From the NCBI GenBank assembly GCA_003240755.1, contig QFNF01000016.1, positions 1 through 64,000 of the forward strand: DNA of 64,000 nt, written 5' to 3'. Position 1 is the first letter of the stretch; each line of letters begins with the position of its first letter. The notes beneath the pieces are model-generated. The model was not told where the DNA came from. It saw only the letters and a list, made by a program, of their open reading frames with translations, and searched no databases. Shown piece after piece: positions 1-9,181 of this stretch. The position numbers were made by a program, and so were the translations under genes. Source of the stretch: Sphingomonas hengshuiensis (GTDB taxonomy: Bacteria; Pseudomonadota; Alphaproteobacteria; Sphingomonadales; Sphingomonadaceae).

Positions 1-1
1 C

Positions 2-1231
2 GACGATCCGCGCAGCCTCGAACCCGAACTGGCCGGCAACATGGCCGAACTGTTCGCGCTGATCGACCGCTACGACCTGTACGGATCGGTCGCGATCCCG
101 AAGACCCATGCGCCGGGCGAGGTCCCCGCCATCTATGCCCATGCCCGCGCGCGGCGGGGCGTGTTCGTGAACCCGGCGCTCAACGAACCCTTCGGGCTGA
201 CGCTGCTGGAGGCCGCCGCATCGGGCCTGCCGCTGGTCGCGACCGATAGCGGTGGTCCGAACGATATCATCGAGGGCTGCGGCAACGGCATCCTCGTCGA
301 TCCGCGCGATCCGCACGCGATCGGGCAGGCGATCCTGAAAATCCTGTCGGACGATGCCCTGTGGGACGATTATTCGCAGGCCGGTGCCACCGCCGCCGAA
401 CTGTACGACTGGGACGGCCATGTCGCACGCTATGCCGAACTGGCCGCCGCGGTCATCGCCCCGCCCGCCCCGGCGGTCGAGGCGCCGCGCCTCCTGCTGA
501 TTTCCGACATCGACAACACGCTGCTGGGCGAGAGCGAGGCGGCGCAGGCGTTCAACCTGTGGCATGGCGACCAGCATGACATGCGCTTCGGCATCGCCAC
601 CGGACGCAGCCTGCACAGCGCGCTCGCGATCCTTGCCCAGAACCGGGTCGCGCCGCCGGCGGTCATGATTACCTCGGTCGGGTCCGAGATCTACCACCGT
701 GCGCATGGCGGCATCTATGTCCGCGATGATGCGTGGACGGCGACGATCGATGCCGGCTGGAACCGCGACGCGATCGCCGCCCTGCTCGCCACGCACGGCG
801 ACCTGCACCCGCAAAGCCCGCTCGAACAGCGCAGCCACAAGCTCAGTTACTTCACGGCCGGCGAGGCGGACATTGCCGAACGCGTCCGCGACCTGCTTGC
901 CCGGTCCGGTTTCGCCGCCTCGGTGATCCACAGCCATGGCCGCTATCTCGACATCCTGCCGCTGGCCGCGTCGAAGGGCACGGCGGTCGATTATGTCCGC
1001 AGGAGCGCCGGCATGCGCCGCGACCAGGTGATCGTTGCCGGCGACAGCGGCAACGACGTCGAAATGCTGCGTGCCTGCGCCCATGCGATCATCGTCGGCA
1101 ATTATTCCGATGGCCTCGCGCAGCGTCCCGACCTCGCCCACAGCTATGTCGCGCAGCGCGGCTATGCGTTCGGGATCATGGAAGGGGTCGCCCATTTCCG
1201 CAACGTGCCGGCGCAGCGCCTGTCGGCGTGA
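2..1231 (+). CDS. Sucrose-phosphate synthase (C-terminal part) fused to HAD sucrose-phosphatase; 5' end outside window
   Basis: The open frame enters from the left edge, so about 409 C-terminal residues are visible. The first part is the C-terminal half of a GT-B glycosyltransferase: NEPFGLTLLEAAASGLPLVA carries the E-x7-E nucleotide-sugar motif of GT4 enzymes. From about residue 160 a HAD-IIB phosphatase follows, with the DIDNT nucleophile motif and GDSGNDVEML Mg-binding motif. The GT4-HAD-IIB order is that of two-domain sucrose-phosphate synthase/phosphatase proteins, which make sucrose-6-phosphate from a nucleotide-glucose and fructose-6-phosphate and then remove the phosphate, giving a cytosolic osmolyte. 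The substrate is inferred from architecture. A different sugar-phosphate donor or acceptor remains possible because the N-terminus is missing. The stop overlaps the next start (GTGA). Confidence 0.8.
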   Translation, partial: DDPRSLEPELAGNMAELFALIDRYDLYGSVAIPKTHAPGEVPAIYAHARARRGVFVNPALNEPFGLTLLEAAASGLPLVATDSGGPNDIIEGCGNGILVDPRDPHAIGQAILKILSDDALWDDYSQAGATAAELYDWDGHVARYAELAAAVIAPPAPAVEAPRLLLISDIDNTLLGESEAAQAFNLWHGDQHDMRFGIATGRSLHSALAILAQNRVAPPAVMITSVGSEIYHRAHGGIYVRDDAWTATIDAGWNRDAIAALLATHGDLHPQSPLEQRSHKLSYFTAGEADIAERVRDLLARSGFAASVIHSHGRYLDILPLAASKGTAVDYVRRSAGMRRDQVIVAGDSGNDVEMLRACAHAIIVGNYSDGLAQRPDLAHSYVAQRGYAFGIMEGVAHFRNVPAQRLSA

Positions 1232-2061
1232 TCTCGGTCTGCACGCTGGTACGCGGACGGACGGCGCAACTGGCGACGCTGTTGTCGGGCCTTGCCGGGC
1301 AGCGCCGTGCGCCCGACGAACTGGTCATCGCCTATATGCAGGATGCCGCGCCCGCCGGCCTGCCCGATCCGGGCGTGCCGGTGCGCGCAATCTTCGTCCC
1401 CGGCGACCCCATGCCCCTGGCCGAGGCACGCAACGCGGCGGCGGCGGCGGCGCGGGGCGACCGGCTGATCTTCCTCGACGTCGACTGCGTACCCTCGCCC
1501 CGCCTGGTCGAACGCTATGCGCAGGCGCTGGACCATGCCCCCGCCGTCTATCTGGGCGAGGTACGCTATCTGCCGCCCGGACCGTTCGACCCGGCAAGGG
1601 GCGTACGCCACCCGGCCCGGCCGGCGCTGGCCGACGACGAAATCCGGCCCGTATCCGACCATGGCGAGCTGTGGGGCCTGTCCTTCGCGCTGCCCCGGTC
1701 CGCATGGGATGCGGCGGGCGGCATGGACACCGGCTATGTCGGCTATGGCGCGGAGGAAACCGATTTCGCCTGGCGCCTCGCGGCCGCCGGGATACCGATG
1801 GCATGGGTCGGCGGGGCGATGGCGTATCACCAGCATCATGCCGTCCACATCCCCCCGCTCCACCAGTTCGGCGCGATCCTGCGCAACGCCACGCGGTTCC
1901 GCGCCCGCTGGGGGCGGTGGTGCATGGACTATTGGCTCGGCCAGTTCGCCGACATGCACCTGATCCGCTGGTCCCCGGACACGGAAGCGATCGAGCTGCT
2001 TCGGGAGCCGACGGCGGCGGAGGTGGCGGCCAGCCGCCGCGAGGATGCGTTGTTCAGCTAG
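1228..2061 (+). CDS. Glycosyltransferase family 2, galactosyltransferase-like
   Basis: This 277-residue protein has a GT-A fold. It starts ISVCTLVRGR, with a conserved EARNAAA segment and a DVD metal/nucleotide site (FLDVDCV) near residue 82. The C-terminal half has the GYGAEETDFAWRL motif typical of Glyco_transf_7C domains, and then YHQHH. The GTG start at 1228 overlaps the upstream TGA, so it is probably translated together with the sucrose-phosphate synthase gene. The open frame continues further upstream, but that part only antisenses/overlaps the fused enzyme. Acceptor is unknown; the neighbourhood suggests glycosylation of a small molecule or envelope glycan. Confidence 0.85.
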   Translation: MISVCTLVRGRTAQLATLLSGLAGQRRAPDELVIAYMQDAAPAGLPDPGVPVRAIFVPGDPMPLAEARNAAAAAARGDRLIFLDVDCVPSPRLVERYAQALDHAPAVYLGEVRYLPPGPFDPARGVRHPARPALADDEIRPVSDHGELWGLSFALPRSAWDAAGGMDTGYVGYGAEETDFAWRLAAAGIPMAWVGGAMAYHQHHAVHIPPLHQFGAILRNATRFRARWGRWCMDYWLGQFADMHLIRWSPDTEAIELLREPTAAEVAASRREDALFS

Positions 2062-2328
2062 GCCGGGGTGACGGCGGGCAGCGCCGGTCGTCGCCCTTCG
2101 TCCCGATGCCGCGCCCTTTCCCCATCGGCCGTTGCCCAAACGTCGCTTCGGCAAAGGTCGGGGTGGGGGCGGACTGATGGAAAAAGCGGCCGTGCATGGT
2201 ATATCCACGGACTCGAGGATGGACCTCTGCACGGAAAATGCACGCAATCTCACCGGATACTCCAACATCCTCATCCCGCTATCCATGGCTCCGTCATCGT
2301 ACCCGCATTTCGACCGAGGAGGACCATC

Positions 2329-2886
2329 ATGACCCGATCGATTTCCCCCCGCCTGCTCGGCTGGGGCGCCGCCGCCGCGCTGCTTGCCCTTCCGCTCGTC
2401 GCCGGGGCACCCTGGACCCCGGCCGACTATGCCTTTGCCGCGGGCATGCTCGGCATCGCGGGCGGCGCGATCGAGATCGGGGCACGGGCGTCGACCAGCC
2501 TCGCCTATCGCGGCGGCACGGCGATCGCGGTCGTTGCCGCGTTCCTGGTCCTATGGGTCAACGCCGCGGTCGGTTTCTTCGGCAGCGAGGATAACGACGT
2601 CAACGCGATCTTCGGCCTCACCGTGCTGGTCGCGGTCGTCGGCACGCTGCTCGCCGGCTTGCGCGCGCGCGGCGTCGCCTGGGCGATGCTCGCCGCCGCC
2701 GCGACGCAGTTGCTGGTGGGCCTGACCGGCCTCGCCGCCGGCTGGGCGGCACCCGGCCTGGCGGGGATCCGCCAGACGCTGGGCGGCACCGCCTTCTTCT
2801 GTGTCCTGTGGCTGGCATCGGCGGCGCTGTTCGCCCGCGCCGCGCGTCAATCGGCCCAGAGCCGTACCGCCAGCCCTTCGATATAA
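2329..2886 (+). CDS. Conserved membrane protein, about four to five TM segments, unknown function
   Basis: A 185-residue hydrophobic protein. ATG at 2329 is preceded by a strong GAGGAGGA ribosome-binding site, which decides the start. Predicted transmembrane stretches lie roughly at residues 10-30, 35-55, 63-83, 90-110, 115-140 and 145-170, separated by short charged turns; one loop holds GSEDNDVN. The pattern resembles small SPW-repeat-like or DoxX-like membrane proteins, but I do not recognise the family with certainty. The last 40 bases overlap the convergent minus-strand glycosyltransferase gene. Confidence 0.7.
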   Translation: MTRSISPRLLGWGAAAALLALPLVAGAPWTPADYAFAAGMLGIAGGAIEIGARASTSLAYRGGTAIAVVAAFLVLWVNAAVGFFGSEDNDVNAIFGLTVLVAVVGTLLAGLRARGVAWAMLAAAATQLLVGLTGLAAGWAAPGLAGIRQTLGGTAFFCVLWLASAALFARAARQSAQSRTASPSI

Positions 2887-3947
2887 TCCGCCGCCCGCGC
2901 CGCGGCGGCGGGATCGTAGAGCGCGGCCAGCGCCGCCGGATCGAGCGCCTTGGCCGCATCCAGCAACCCGCGCCACGGGGCCAGCGACCCCGGCCACCGG
3001 TGCAGCGCCACCGCCGCCCCGACCTCGGCCAGCCGGTCGGCCTTGCGCGTCTGTTCGGCGAAATAGCGCCATTCGGGCGCGCAGATATAGGGGCGACCGA
3101 CCCGGGCGATCTCGTGCACCGTATTGTCGCCGGCCGATGCGATCACGACATCGGCGGCGGCGATATGGTCGGTCACGCCGGCGACCCAGCCCTTCTCCAC
3201 CAGATTGCCGAAATCGGTCTCATGCCCCTCGCGGTGGACCGGCCCGATCACCAGCCACAGCGCATCCGGCACCGCGCGCGCGGCCATGGTCAGCGGGGCA
3301 TAGGGCGTTCCCGCCCCGCCGCCACCGGTCAGTACCAGGACGACCTCCCGTTCGGGATCGATGCCGAGCTTCGCCCGCGCCTCCGCTTTCGTCGGCACCG
3401 CATCGGTCGTGGTGCACAGCCCGCCGGTATAGCAAGTCTTGGCCCGGCCCCATGCGGGAAAGTCCTCCTGCTCGATCCGTTCGTCGAACGGCGCCAGCAG
3501 CCCGACGCAGGCCTGATATGCGCCCAGATGCCCCGGATCGGCGCGATCGCCATGCATGCGGATCTTGATCGCCGGCACGCTGGCGATGCGCGACAGCAGC
3601 GCGATCTCCGCCGACACGTCGACCACGAACAGGGCCGGCGACACATCGTCGAGATGGTCGAGGATCGTGCGCATCGTCCGCCGCGTCGCCTCGACGCCCA
3701 GCGGCACACAGTGCAGCACGTCCGGCGTCGGCTGGTCGAACAGCGCCCTGGTCGGCACCGGCGCACCGATCATGTCGGGCAGCGGCACGATCTCGACCGG
3801 CCGGTCGAATCCGTCGAACAGGTCGGGTCGCGCGCACAGGATCGTCACCCGGCGCCCGGGCGGCAGTTCGCGGACGATCGCCATCGCCCGGTTGGCGTGG
3901 CCGCGTCCCTGATGATGGATGAAGAACGTGATCGGTCGCGTCGTCAT
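2847..3947 (-). CDS. MurG-like GT-B glycosyltransferase (GT28 family style)
   Basis: A 366-residue cytosolic or peripheral protein. The N-terminus ITFFIHHQGRGHANRAM contains the glycine/histidine loop found at the start of MurG/GT28 proteins. The C-terminal half has LVLTGGGGAGTP and later AAADVVIASAGDNTVHEIA, the donor-nucleotide binding face of GT28 domains. The start at ATG 3947 is chosen because the motif-bearing N-terminus begins directly after it; the frame stays open to 4034 but that part is not conserved-looking. It faces away from the sulfotransferase-like gene. Function is inferred as sugar transfer to an unknown acceptor. Confidence 0.8.
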   Translation of the reverse strand: MTTRPITFFIHHQGRGHANRAMAIVRELPPGRRVTILCARPDLFDGFDRPVEIVPLPDMIGAPVPTRALFDQPTPDVLHCVPLGVEATRRTMRTILDHLDDVSPALFVVDVSAEIALLSRIASVPAIKIRMHGDRADPGHLGAYQACVGLLAPFDERIEQEDFPAWGRAKTCYTGGLCTTTDAVPTKAEARAKLGIDPEREVVLVLTGGGGAGTPYAPLTMAARAVPDALWLVIGPVHREGHETDFGNLVEKGWVAGVTDHIAAADVVIASAGDNTVHEIARVGRPYICAPEWRYFAEQTRKADRLAEVGAAVALHRWPGSLAPWRGLLDAAKALDPAALAALYDPAAAARAADYIEGLAVRLWAD

Positions 3948-4064
3948 GCTGCCCCCCGGAGAAAACCCGTCTTTCGCGCTGGCCATTGCAACGCAGCGGA
4001 ACCCTTGCCGGCTCCCCGCGTAACGGCCAGACACGAAATTATTTCGGTATCACAATGATTTCCG

Positions 4065-4859
4065 ATGATTCGCATGGGAATAACGCGCCGCATGTCGACC
4101 TGGACCCGCCCCTGCCCCGGCCTGACCATCCTGCGCCGCGGCGATGCGCCGATCCGCGCGATCCAGGTCTATGGACAGCGTTGCTCGGGCACCAACGTCC
4201 TGATCCGGTCGATCGAGGCCAATCTGGGCCGCGGGGCCTTTACCGAAGCGCATGGATTCAAGCACTGGTTCGTCCCCGAACAGGTGCTGTTCCCGCGCGA
4301 CGTGATGGTGCTGGCGGTCGCGCGCGATCCGGTGGACTGGGTACGCAGCCTGCACCGCCAGCCATGGCATGCCCATCCCGAGGTGAAGGCGCTCGGCTTT
4401 TCCGACTTCATCCGCGCGCCATGGCATAGCTATTGGGACACCGAATTCTGGGGCGTCGGGCACGACCATCCGGTGCTGGGCCGCGAGATGCTGCACGAAC
4501 GCTGTCCCGATACCGGCGAACGCTTCGCCAACCCGCTCGCGAAGCGCACCGCCAAGCTGCGCCACTGGAGCGGCCTGCACGACCGTGCGCACCATGTCGC
4601 GTTGCTCGGCCACGAAGCGTTCGTCGCCGATCCGGCCGGGATCATCGCCGCCCTGTCCGCCGCCACCGGCCTCGCCATGGCCGACCCGTTCGTTGCGCAG
4701 GACAGCTACAAGGGGCAGGGCAGGCGCCCCTTCACCCCCACCGCCTATGCCGCCATCTCCCCCGCCGACCGCGCCCATATCCATGCGTGGCTCGACCCGG
4801 AGGTGGAGGCGCGGTTCGGCTTCGACATTCCGGGACCGCAGGCGCAGGCGGCCGAATAG
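4065..4859 (+). CDS. Sulfotransferase-like P-loop protein
   Basis: A 264-residue protein with YGQRCSGTNVLIRSIE, a P-loop-like strand-loop-helix as in the 5'-phosphosulfate site of sulfotransferases, and ARDPVDWVRSL, resembling the 3'-phosphate-binding RDP..W..S motif. Together these suggest PAPS-dependent sulfation, although the family is divergent and a kinase-like P-loop role cannot be excluded. No clear Shine-Dalgarno sequence precedes either ATG 4065 or ATG 4092 (MSTWTRP); the longer form is given. It is divergent from the MurG-like gene, leaving a 117-base promoter region. Confidence 0.65.
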   Translation: MIRMGITRRMSTWTRPCPGLTILRRGDAPIRAIQVYGQRCSGTNVLIRSIEANLGRGAFTEAHGFKHWFVPEQVLFPRDVMVLAVARDPVDWVRSLHRQPWHAHPEVKALGFSDFIRAPWHSYWDTEFWGVGHDHPVLGREMLHERCPDTGERFANPLAKRTAKLRHWSGLHDRAHHVALLGHEAFVADPAGIIAALSAATGLAMADPFVAQDSYKGQGRRPFTPTAYAAISPADRAHIHAWLDPEVEARFGFDIPGPQAQAAE

Positions 4860-4974
4860 GTTCGCGCGAAGGGGGATAGCGCCCCGGAGACGATCGGCGG
4901 ATCGATCGGCACGTCGCTGCGGCGGCAAGGCCGGTGGCGAAGGAACGCCCCATCGCCAGCCGCACCTCCGCGCG

Positions 4975-6432
4975 TCAAGCTTGCCGGCGTGCCCGATGGA
5001 CCAGCGCCGCCAACCCGATCGTCAGCACGGCCGCCACCACCGCCCAGATCGCCAGCCCCTGCCACGGCGTGAACCCCAGCCATTCATCGGCCACGGTGCG
5101 CAGATAGCCGGGGTCGAACCGAGCCGCGAACACCGCCACCGCCAGCGCGTGCGGTTCGTCCTGCGGCGCGGTGATCTCGGCGCTGGCGATCGCCATGTTC
5201 AGCACGATCGATCCGGCCAGCAACGCCGCGACCGCGATCCGCGACCAGCGTCCCGCCCGTGCCCAGAACATGCCGATGCCGATGCCCAGGAATCCGACCG
5301 CCGGCAACGCATGGCGCGGGCCGGTGGCGTTGCCGCCGTCCCAGTAATAATAGCTGGCGTTGATGAGGAACGGCACGACGGCGCCCGCCACCGCCAGCCA
5401 CCCGATCGCCCGTGTGGCCGGTTCGCGCACCAGCATCGCCAGCCCGAACGGCGCGACGATCAGGATCGGCGCGACCCACAGCATCCCCCGCCGCTCGCCG
5501 AAGATGAGCTCGAACAGGACACGAAGCTTGGGATAGGTCAGCCCGAACAGCCCCTCCTGCATCCCGGCGAAATCGGTGACGCCCGAATAGCCCAGCCGGA
5601 ACACCGTCCCGAACGCCAGCAGGTTGTAACCGACCAGAACCACCAGCGCCGTAGCCCCTGCCGCCAGCGCGATCGCCACCGTGCGTACGGCGTGGTCCCG
5701 TGGCAGGTCCCGCAACCGCCACAGCGCGAAGCCCGCGACCGGCAGCCCGGCGACCAGCGCCGAATGCTCGATCAGCACCGCCCAGCCGAGCGCCAGCCCG
5801 GCGGCGACCGCATGGCCCCGCGACCGCGCCGGCCCCGTTCCGCGCCACACCGCCCAGGTCGCGATCATCATCAACGCGGCGACCGGGGCATGGCCGAAGA
5901 TCGTCGTCGACCATCCCCACATGGTGGTGCCAAGGGCAAAGGACAGCGCGGCGACCGCCCCGGCCGCGCCATCGCCGGTCACGCCGCGCACCAGGTCGTA
6001 GAGCAGCATCGCCGCCAGCGCGGTCAGCAGCGCACAGACCGTTACCGCCACCAGCCGGATGCGGATCTTCAGGAACCGGTTGAACGCGCGATTCTCGAAA
6101 CCCGGCACGAAGTCGTGCGCGCTCTGTCCCGACACCGCATCGGCAAGGGCGACCGCGGGGATGCCCAGCACGGTCATCCCCGGCGCCTTGTCCGAATAAT
6201 AATGCTCGCCGAAATGCGCCTTGTCGATCGTCAGGTGCGCGAACTCGTCGATCGTCGCATCGCGGTCCTCGACCAGCGACAGCGTGGCGAACATGCGCAC
6301 GGCGTTGTTGGGATTGAACTCCCACGACCCGAACCACGCACAGGAAAACCACACGAGCACCAGGATCGCCCACGCCACCGGATCGCGGCGCAGCGTCGTC
6401 GGTGCCGCGCCCACTTCCGTCGCTGCGGGCAC
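4975..6432 (-). CDS. Polytopic membrane protein, GT-C glycosyltransferase-like
   Basis: A 485-residue protein with about ten or more transmembrane helices. The first helix (residues 16-36) is followed by a large soluble loop with a DRDATIDEF segment and HYYSDKAPG, conserved features of a bacterial membrane protein family that resembles dolichyl-phosphate-mannose-type GT-C transferases. A second conserved loop contains YYYWDGGNATGPRH. The GTG start at 6432 is five bases after the stop of the phosphate transporter gene, so the two are probably one transcript. Lipid-linked sugar transfer is inferred; no enzyme assignment is possible from sequence alone. Confidence 0.7.
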   Translation of the reverse strand: MPAATEVGAAPTTLRRDPVAWAILVLVWFSCAWFGSWEFNPNNAVRMFATLSLVEDRDATIDEFAHLTIDKAHFGEHYYSDKAPGMTVLGIPAVALADAVSGQSAHDFVPGFENRAFNRFLKIRIRLVAVTVCALLTALAAMLLYDLVRGVTGDGAAGAVAALSFALGTTMWGWSTTIFGHAPVAALMMIATWAVWRGTGPARSRGHAVAAGLALGWAVLIEHSALVAGLPVAGFALWRLRDLPRDHAVRTVAIALAAGATALVVLVGYNLLAFGTVFRLGYSGVTDFAGMQEGLFGLTYPKLRVLFELIFGERRGMLWVAPILIVAPFGLAMLVREPATRAIGWLAVAGAVVPFLINASYYYWDGGNATGPRHALPAVGFLGIGIGMFWARAGRWSRIAVAALLAGSIVLNMAIASAEITAPQDEPHALAVAVFAARFDPGYLRTVADEWLGFTPWQGLAIWAVVAAVLTIGLAALVHRARRQA

Positions 6433-6437
6433 CGGCC

Positions 6438-8045
6438 TCAGAAGACCCGGTTGAGCAGCAGGTACAGCGACCCCGACAGCAGCACCGATACCGGCAGCGT
6501 AAGCACCCATGCCATCAGCAGGTTGCGCACCGTCGACATCTGCAGCCCCGACCGGTTGGCCGCCATCGTGCCCGCCACGCCGGACGACAGGACATGGGTG
6601 GTCGATACCGGCAGGCCGAGGCTGTCCGCGCCGAAGATCGTGCCCATCGCCACCAGCTCGGCCGATGCGCCCTGCGCATAGGTCAGGTGGGTCTTGCCGA
6701 TCTTTTCGCCCACGGTGACGACGATCCGCTTCCACCCGACCATCGTGCCCAGCCCGAGGGCAAAGGCGACCGCGACCTTGACCCATAGCGGGATGAAGCG
6801 CGTGCCGGCGTCGAGCGACGCGCGATATTCGACCAGTACCTGCTGGTCGCCTTCGGTCAGCGACAGCGCGGGTTCCTTGCCCAGCCGCTTCACCGCTTCC
6901 GATGCGAGGTACATGTCGTTGCGCATGTTGCCGCTGACGGCGGCGGGCACCTTGGCCAGCGTGCCGTATTCGCGCACCTGCCGTTCGATCGTGCCGACCA
7001 GCGTCGTGACCGCGGGCACGGTTTCCGGCGCCAGCCGGCGCTCGGCGATATAGCGCTGCGTCTGTTGCCGGGCGGTCGTGTCGTCGATCGCGGCGCCGTC
7101 GCCCTGCGGCGCCAGCACGCGCACGGCGGCGGCGCTGTTGGTGGCGAACTGCGCCTCATATTGTGCCGGGACCGCGCGGTTGAGCGCATAGGCGGTGGGC
7201 ACCGTGCCGATCAGGATCAGCATGATGAGCCCCATGCCCTTCTGCCCGTCGTTCGACCCGTGGGCGAAGCTGACGCCGGTGCAGGTGAAGATCAGCAGGC
7301 AGCGGATCCACAATGGCGGCGGCGTGTCGCCGACCGGGGCCTCGTACAGCGCCTTGTTGCGGACCAGCGCCTTCATGGCGAGGAACAGCAGTGCCGCCAG
7401 GCCGAAGCCGATCATCGGCGACACCAGCAGCGCCTTGCCGATCTCCGCCGCCTTGTCCCAGTCGACGCCGGCCGACCCGCTGCGTCCGTGCAGTATCGCA
7501 TTTGCGCCGCCGACACCGATGATCGACCCGATCAGCGTGTGCGACGACGATGACGGGATGCCCAGCGCCCAGGTGGCGAGGTTCCACGCGATCGCCGCGA
7601 TCAGCAGCGCAAAGACCATCGCGAAGCCGGACGACGATCCGACCCCGAGGATCAGTTCGACCGGCAGCAGCGAGATGATGCCGAACGCGACCGCCCCGGT
7701 CGACAGCAGCACGCCGAGGAAGTTGAAGATTCCCGACCACACGACTGCGACATGCGCGGGCATCGAATTGGTATAGATGACGGTCGCGACCGCATTGGCG
7801 GTATCGTGGAACCCGTTCACGAATTCGAACCCCAGCGCGATGACGAGCGCGAGGACGAGCAGCGCGAACGGCATCAGCGTCAGCGGATCGACGCTGGCGG
7901 CGGCGGCATCGCGGTACACGTTATAGACGACATAGCCGAGGGCGGCGACGATGGCGGTGCCGAATCCCAACATACCGGCACGACCGAATCCGTCGTCCAG
8001 TCTCGGGCCGGGGCGTCCATCCCGCTCCAGCGCTGCGCTCGTCAT
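6438..8045 (-). CDS. pit: PiT-family inorganic phosphate transporter
   Basis: A 535-residue inner-membrane transporter of the PiT family, which moves metal-phosphate complexes using the proton gradient. The two inverted PiT signatures are visible: GFEFVNGFHDTANAVAT near the N-terminus and VSFAHGSNDGQKGMGL in the middle. The characteristic SSSSHTLIGSIIG and VSTTHVLSSGV repeats are also present. A soluble insertion of roughly 130 residues separates the second signature from the last helices, as in longer bacterial PiT proteins. ATG 8045 has GGGGAA just upstream. Followed closely by the GT-C-like gene. Confidence 0.95.
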   Translation of the reverse strand: MTSAALERDGRPGPRLDDGFGRAGMLGFGTAIVAALGYVVYNVYRDAAAASVDPLTLMPFALLVLALVIALGFEFVNGFHDTANAVATVIYTNSMPAHVAVVWSGIFNFLGVLLSTGAVAFGIISLLPVELILGVGSSSGFAMVFALLIAAIAWNLATWALGIPSSSSHTLIGSIIGVGGANAILHGRSGSAGVDWDKAAEIGKALLVSPMIGFGLAALLFLAMKALVRNKALYEAPVGDTPPPLWIRCLLIFTCTGVSFAHGSNDGQKGMGLIMLILIGTVPTAYALNRAVPAQYEAQFATNSAAAVRVLAPQGDGAAIDDTTARQQTQRYIAERRLAPETVPAVTTLVGTIERQVREYGTLAKVPAAVSGNMRNDMYLASEAVKRLGKEPALSLTEGDQQVLVEYRASLDAGTRFIPLWVKVAVAFALGLGTMVGWKRIVVTVGEKIGKTHLTYAQGASAELVAMGTIFGADSLGLPVSTTHVLSSGVAGTMAANRSGLQMSTVRNLLMAWVLTLPVSVLLSGSLYLLLNRVF

Positions 8046-8288
8046 CGAAATTCCCCTGCCGAATGAACGATTCGCCCTATCGGCGAAGTGTGACAGCTTG
8101 GGATCGCCGCACCTGCCCGTCGCGTCGGCATCGCGGACGGGCGAGGCGCCCCATAGCGAACCGAACCTGCTTTGGCGATATCATGCGCGAAATCCCCGTT
8201 TTCCGGGCCGCGCGTTGCGCCATTGCCACACGACGTCGCATCGCGCGGGGCTTGACGGCGCACCTGCTCCGGGTGCTGGAACGCGGGG

Positions 8289-8645
8289 ATGGCCCGTCCC
8301 GACGACCCCCCGCCCCCCGGGCACCGCCGCCGCACCGCGCTGGACGAGCGTACCTGCCGGATGATCTGCCCGATCGCCTCGGCGATGGTCGGCGTGTGCC
8401 TGACCGGCATCGGGCTGCTGCACGTCACCCTCGCGCTGCGCGCGCGCCAGACGATGGCCGACGACCTGTTGTCGATCGACGCACTGCTGTTCCTGATCGC
8501 GACGCTCAGTTCCTATTTCGCGCTGAGGGTACAGGGCACCACGCGGCTCCACCGGCTGGAACGCATCGCCGATGCGACCTTCATCCTGGCGATGCTGCTG
8601 CTGACCGCCGCCTGCTTCATCATCACCTATGCGCTGAACGGATAG
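8289..8645 (+). CDS. Small membrane protein, unknown function
   Basis: A 118-residue protein whose N-terminal 25 residues are polar and basic, followed by three predicted transmembrane helices (about residues 26-50, 60-78 and 92-115). ATG 8289 has a GGGG stretch directly upstream; an internal ATG at 8361 (MICPIAS) would give a 94-residue version that starts at the first helix. No family recognised. It lies alone between the divergent phosphate transporter and the DUF2147 gene. Confidence 0.6.
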   Translation: MARPDDPPPPGHRRRTALDERTCRMICPIASAMVGVCLTGIGLLHVTLALRARQTMADDLLSIDALLFLIATLSSYFALRVQGTTRLHRLERIADATFILAMLLLTAACFIITYALNG

Positions 8646-8746
8646 GCACGTTTCCCCCGCGCGGTCGCGGCACCGCCACCGAACATTACCGATTGTTCAG
8701 CGCGCGCTGATCCGCCGGCAAGCTGAGGCACGCTATCCCCGGTTTC

Positions 8747-9181
8747 ATGAAGGGGAAGACGATGCGCAGAATCGGCCGGATCGCGGCGTGCCTGGGGCTG
8801 GCCTGCGCCATGCCGGCCGGCGCCGGCACGCCCGCACCCAGCGGCTTGTGGCTCAGCCCGCACAACGACGTGGCGGTACGCACCGGGCCGTGCGGCACGC
8901 GGCTGTGCGGCTGGGTCGTATGGGCCAGCACGACGGCGCGGGCGGATGCGAGGGACGGCGGCACCGACCGGCTGCTCGGCACCGAGTTGCTGCAGGATTA
9001 TGCCGCCGATGGCAGCGGCGCGTGGAGCGGGACGGTATTCGTTCCCGACATGGGCCGCCGCTTCGCCTCGCGCATCGACCTGCCCCGCCCGGACGCGTTG
9101 CGGATCCGTGGCTGCCTGTGGGGCGGGATGCTCTGCCGCAGCCAGACCTGGTCGCGCATCGATCAGGTGCCGCATGGCTGA
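8747..9181 (+). CDS. DUF2147 exported protein, first gene of mprF operon
   Basis: A 144-residue protein with an N-terminal signal peptide ending near AGAGTPAP and a DUF2147 domain: GLWLSPHNDVAVRTGPCG, LCGWVVWA and a C-terminal CLWGGMLCRSQTWSR segment with paired cysteines. DUF2147 proteins are small periplasmic proteins of unknown biochemical role. ATG 8747 or ATG 8762 (MRRIGR) could be the start; the latter gives a more usual signal peptide. The stop overlaps the mprF start by eight bases, so the protein may act in the same envelope process. Confidence 0.8.
   Translation: MKGKTMRRIGRIAACLGLACAMPAGAGTPAPSGLWLSPHNDVAVRTGPCGTRLCGWVVWASTTARADARDGGTDRLLGTELLQDYAADGSGAWSGTVFVPDMGRRFASRIDLPRPDALRIRGCLWGGMLCRSQTWSRIDQVPHG

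Noticed and set aside
4585..6681. Long plus-strand open frame opposite the GT-C-like membrane gene
   Set aside because: The minus strand encodes coherent hydrophobic helices; the plus frame is Arg/Pro-rich noise.
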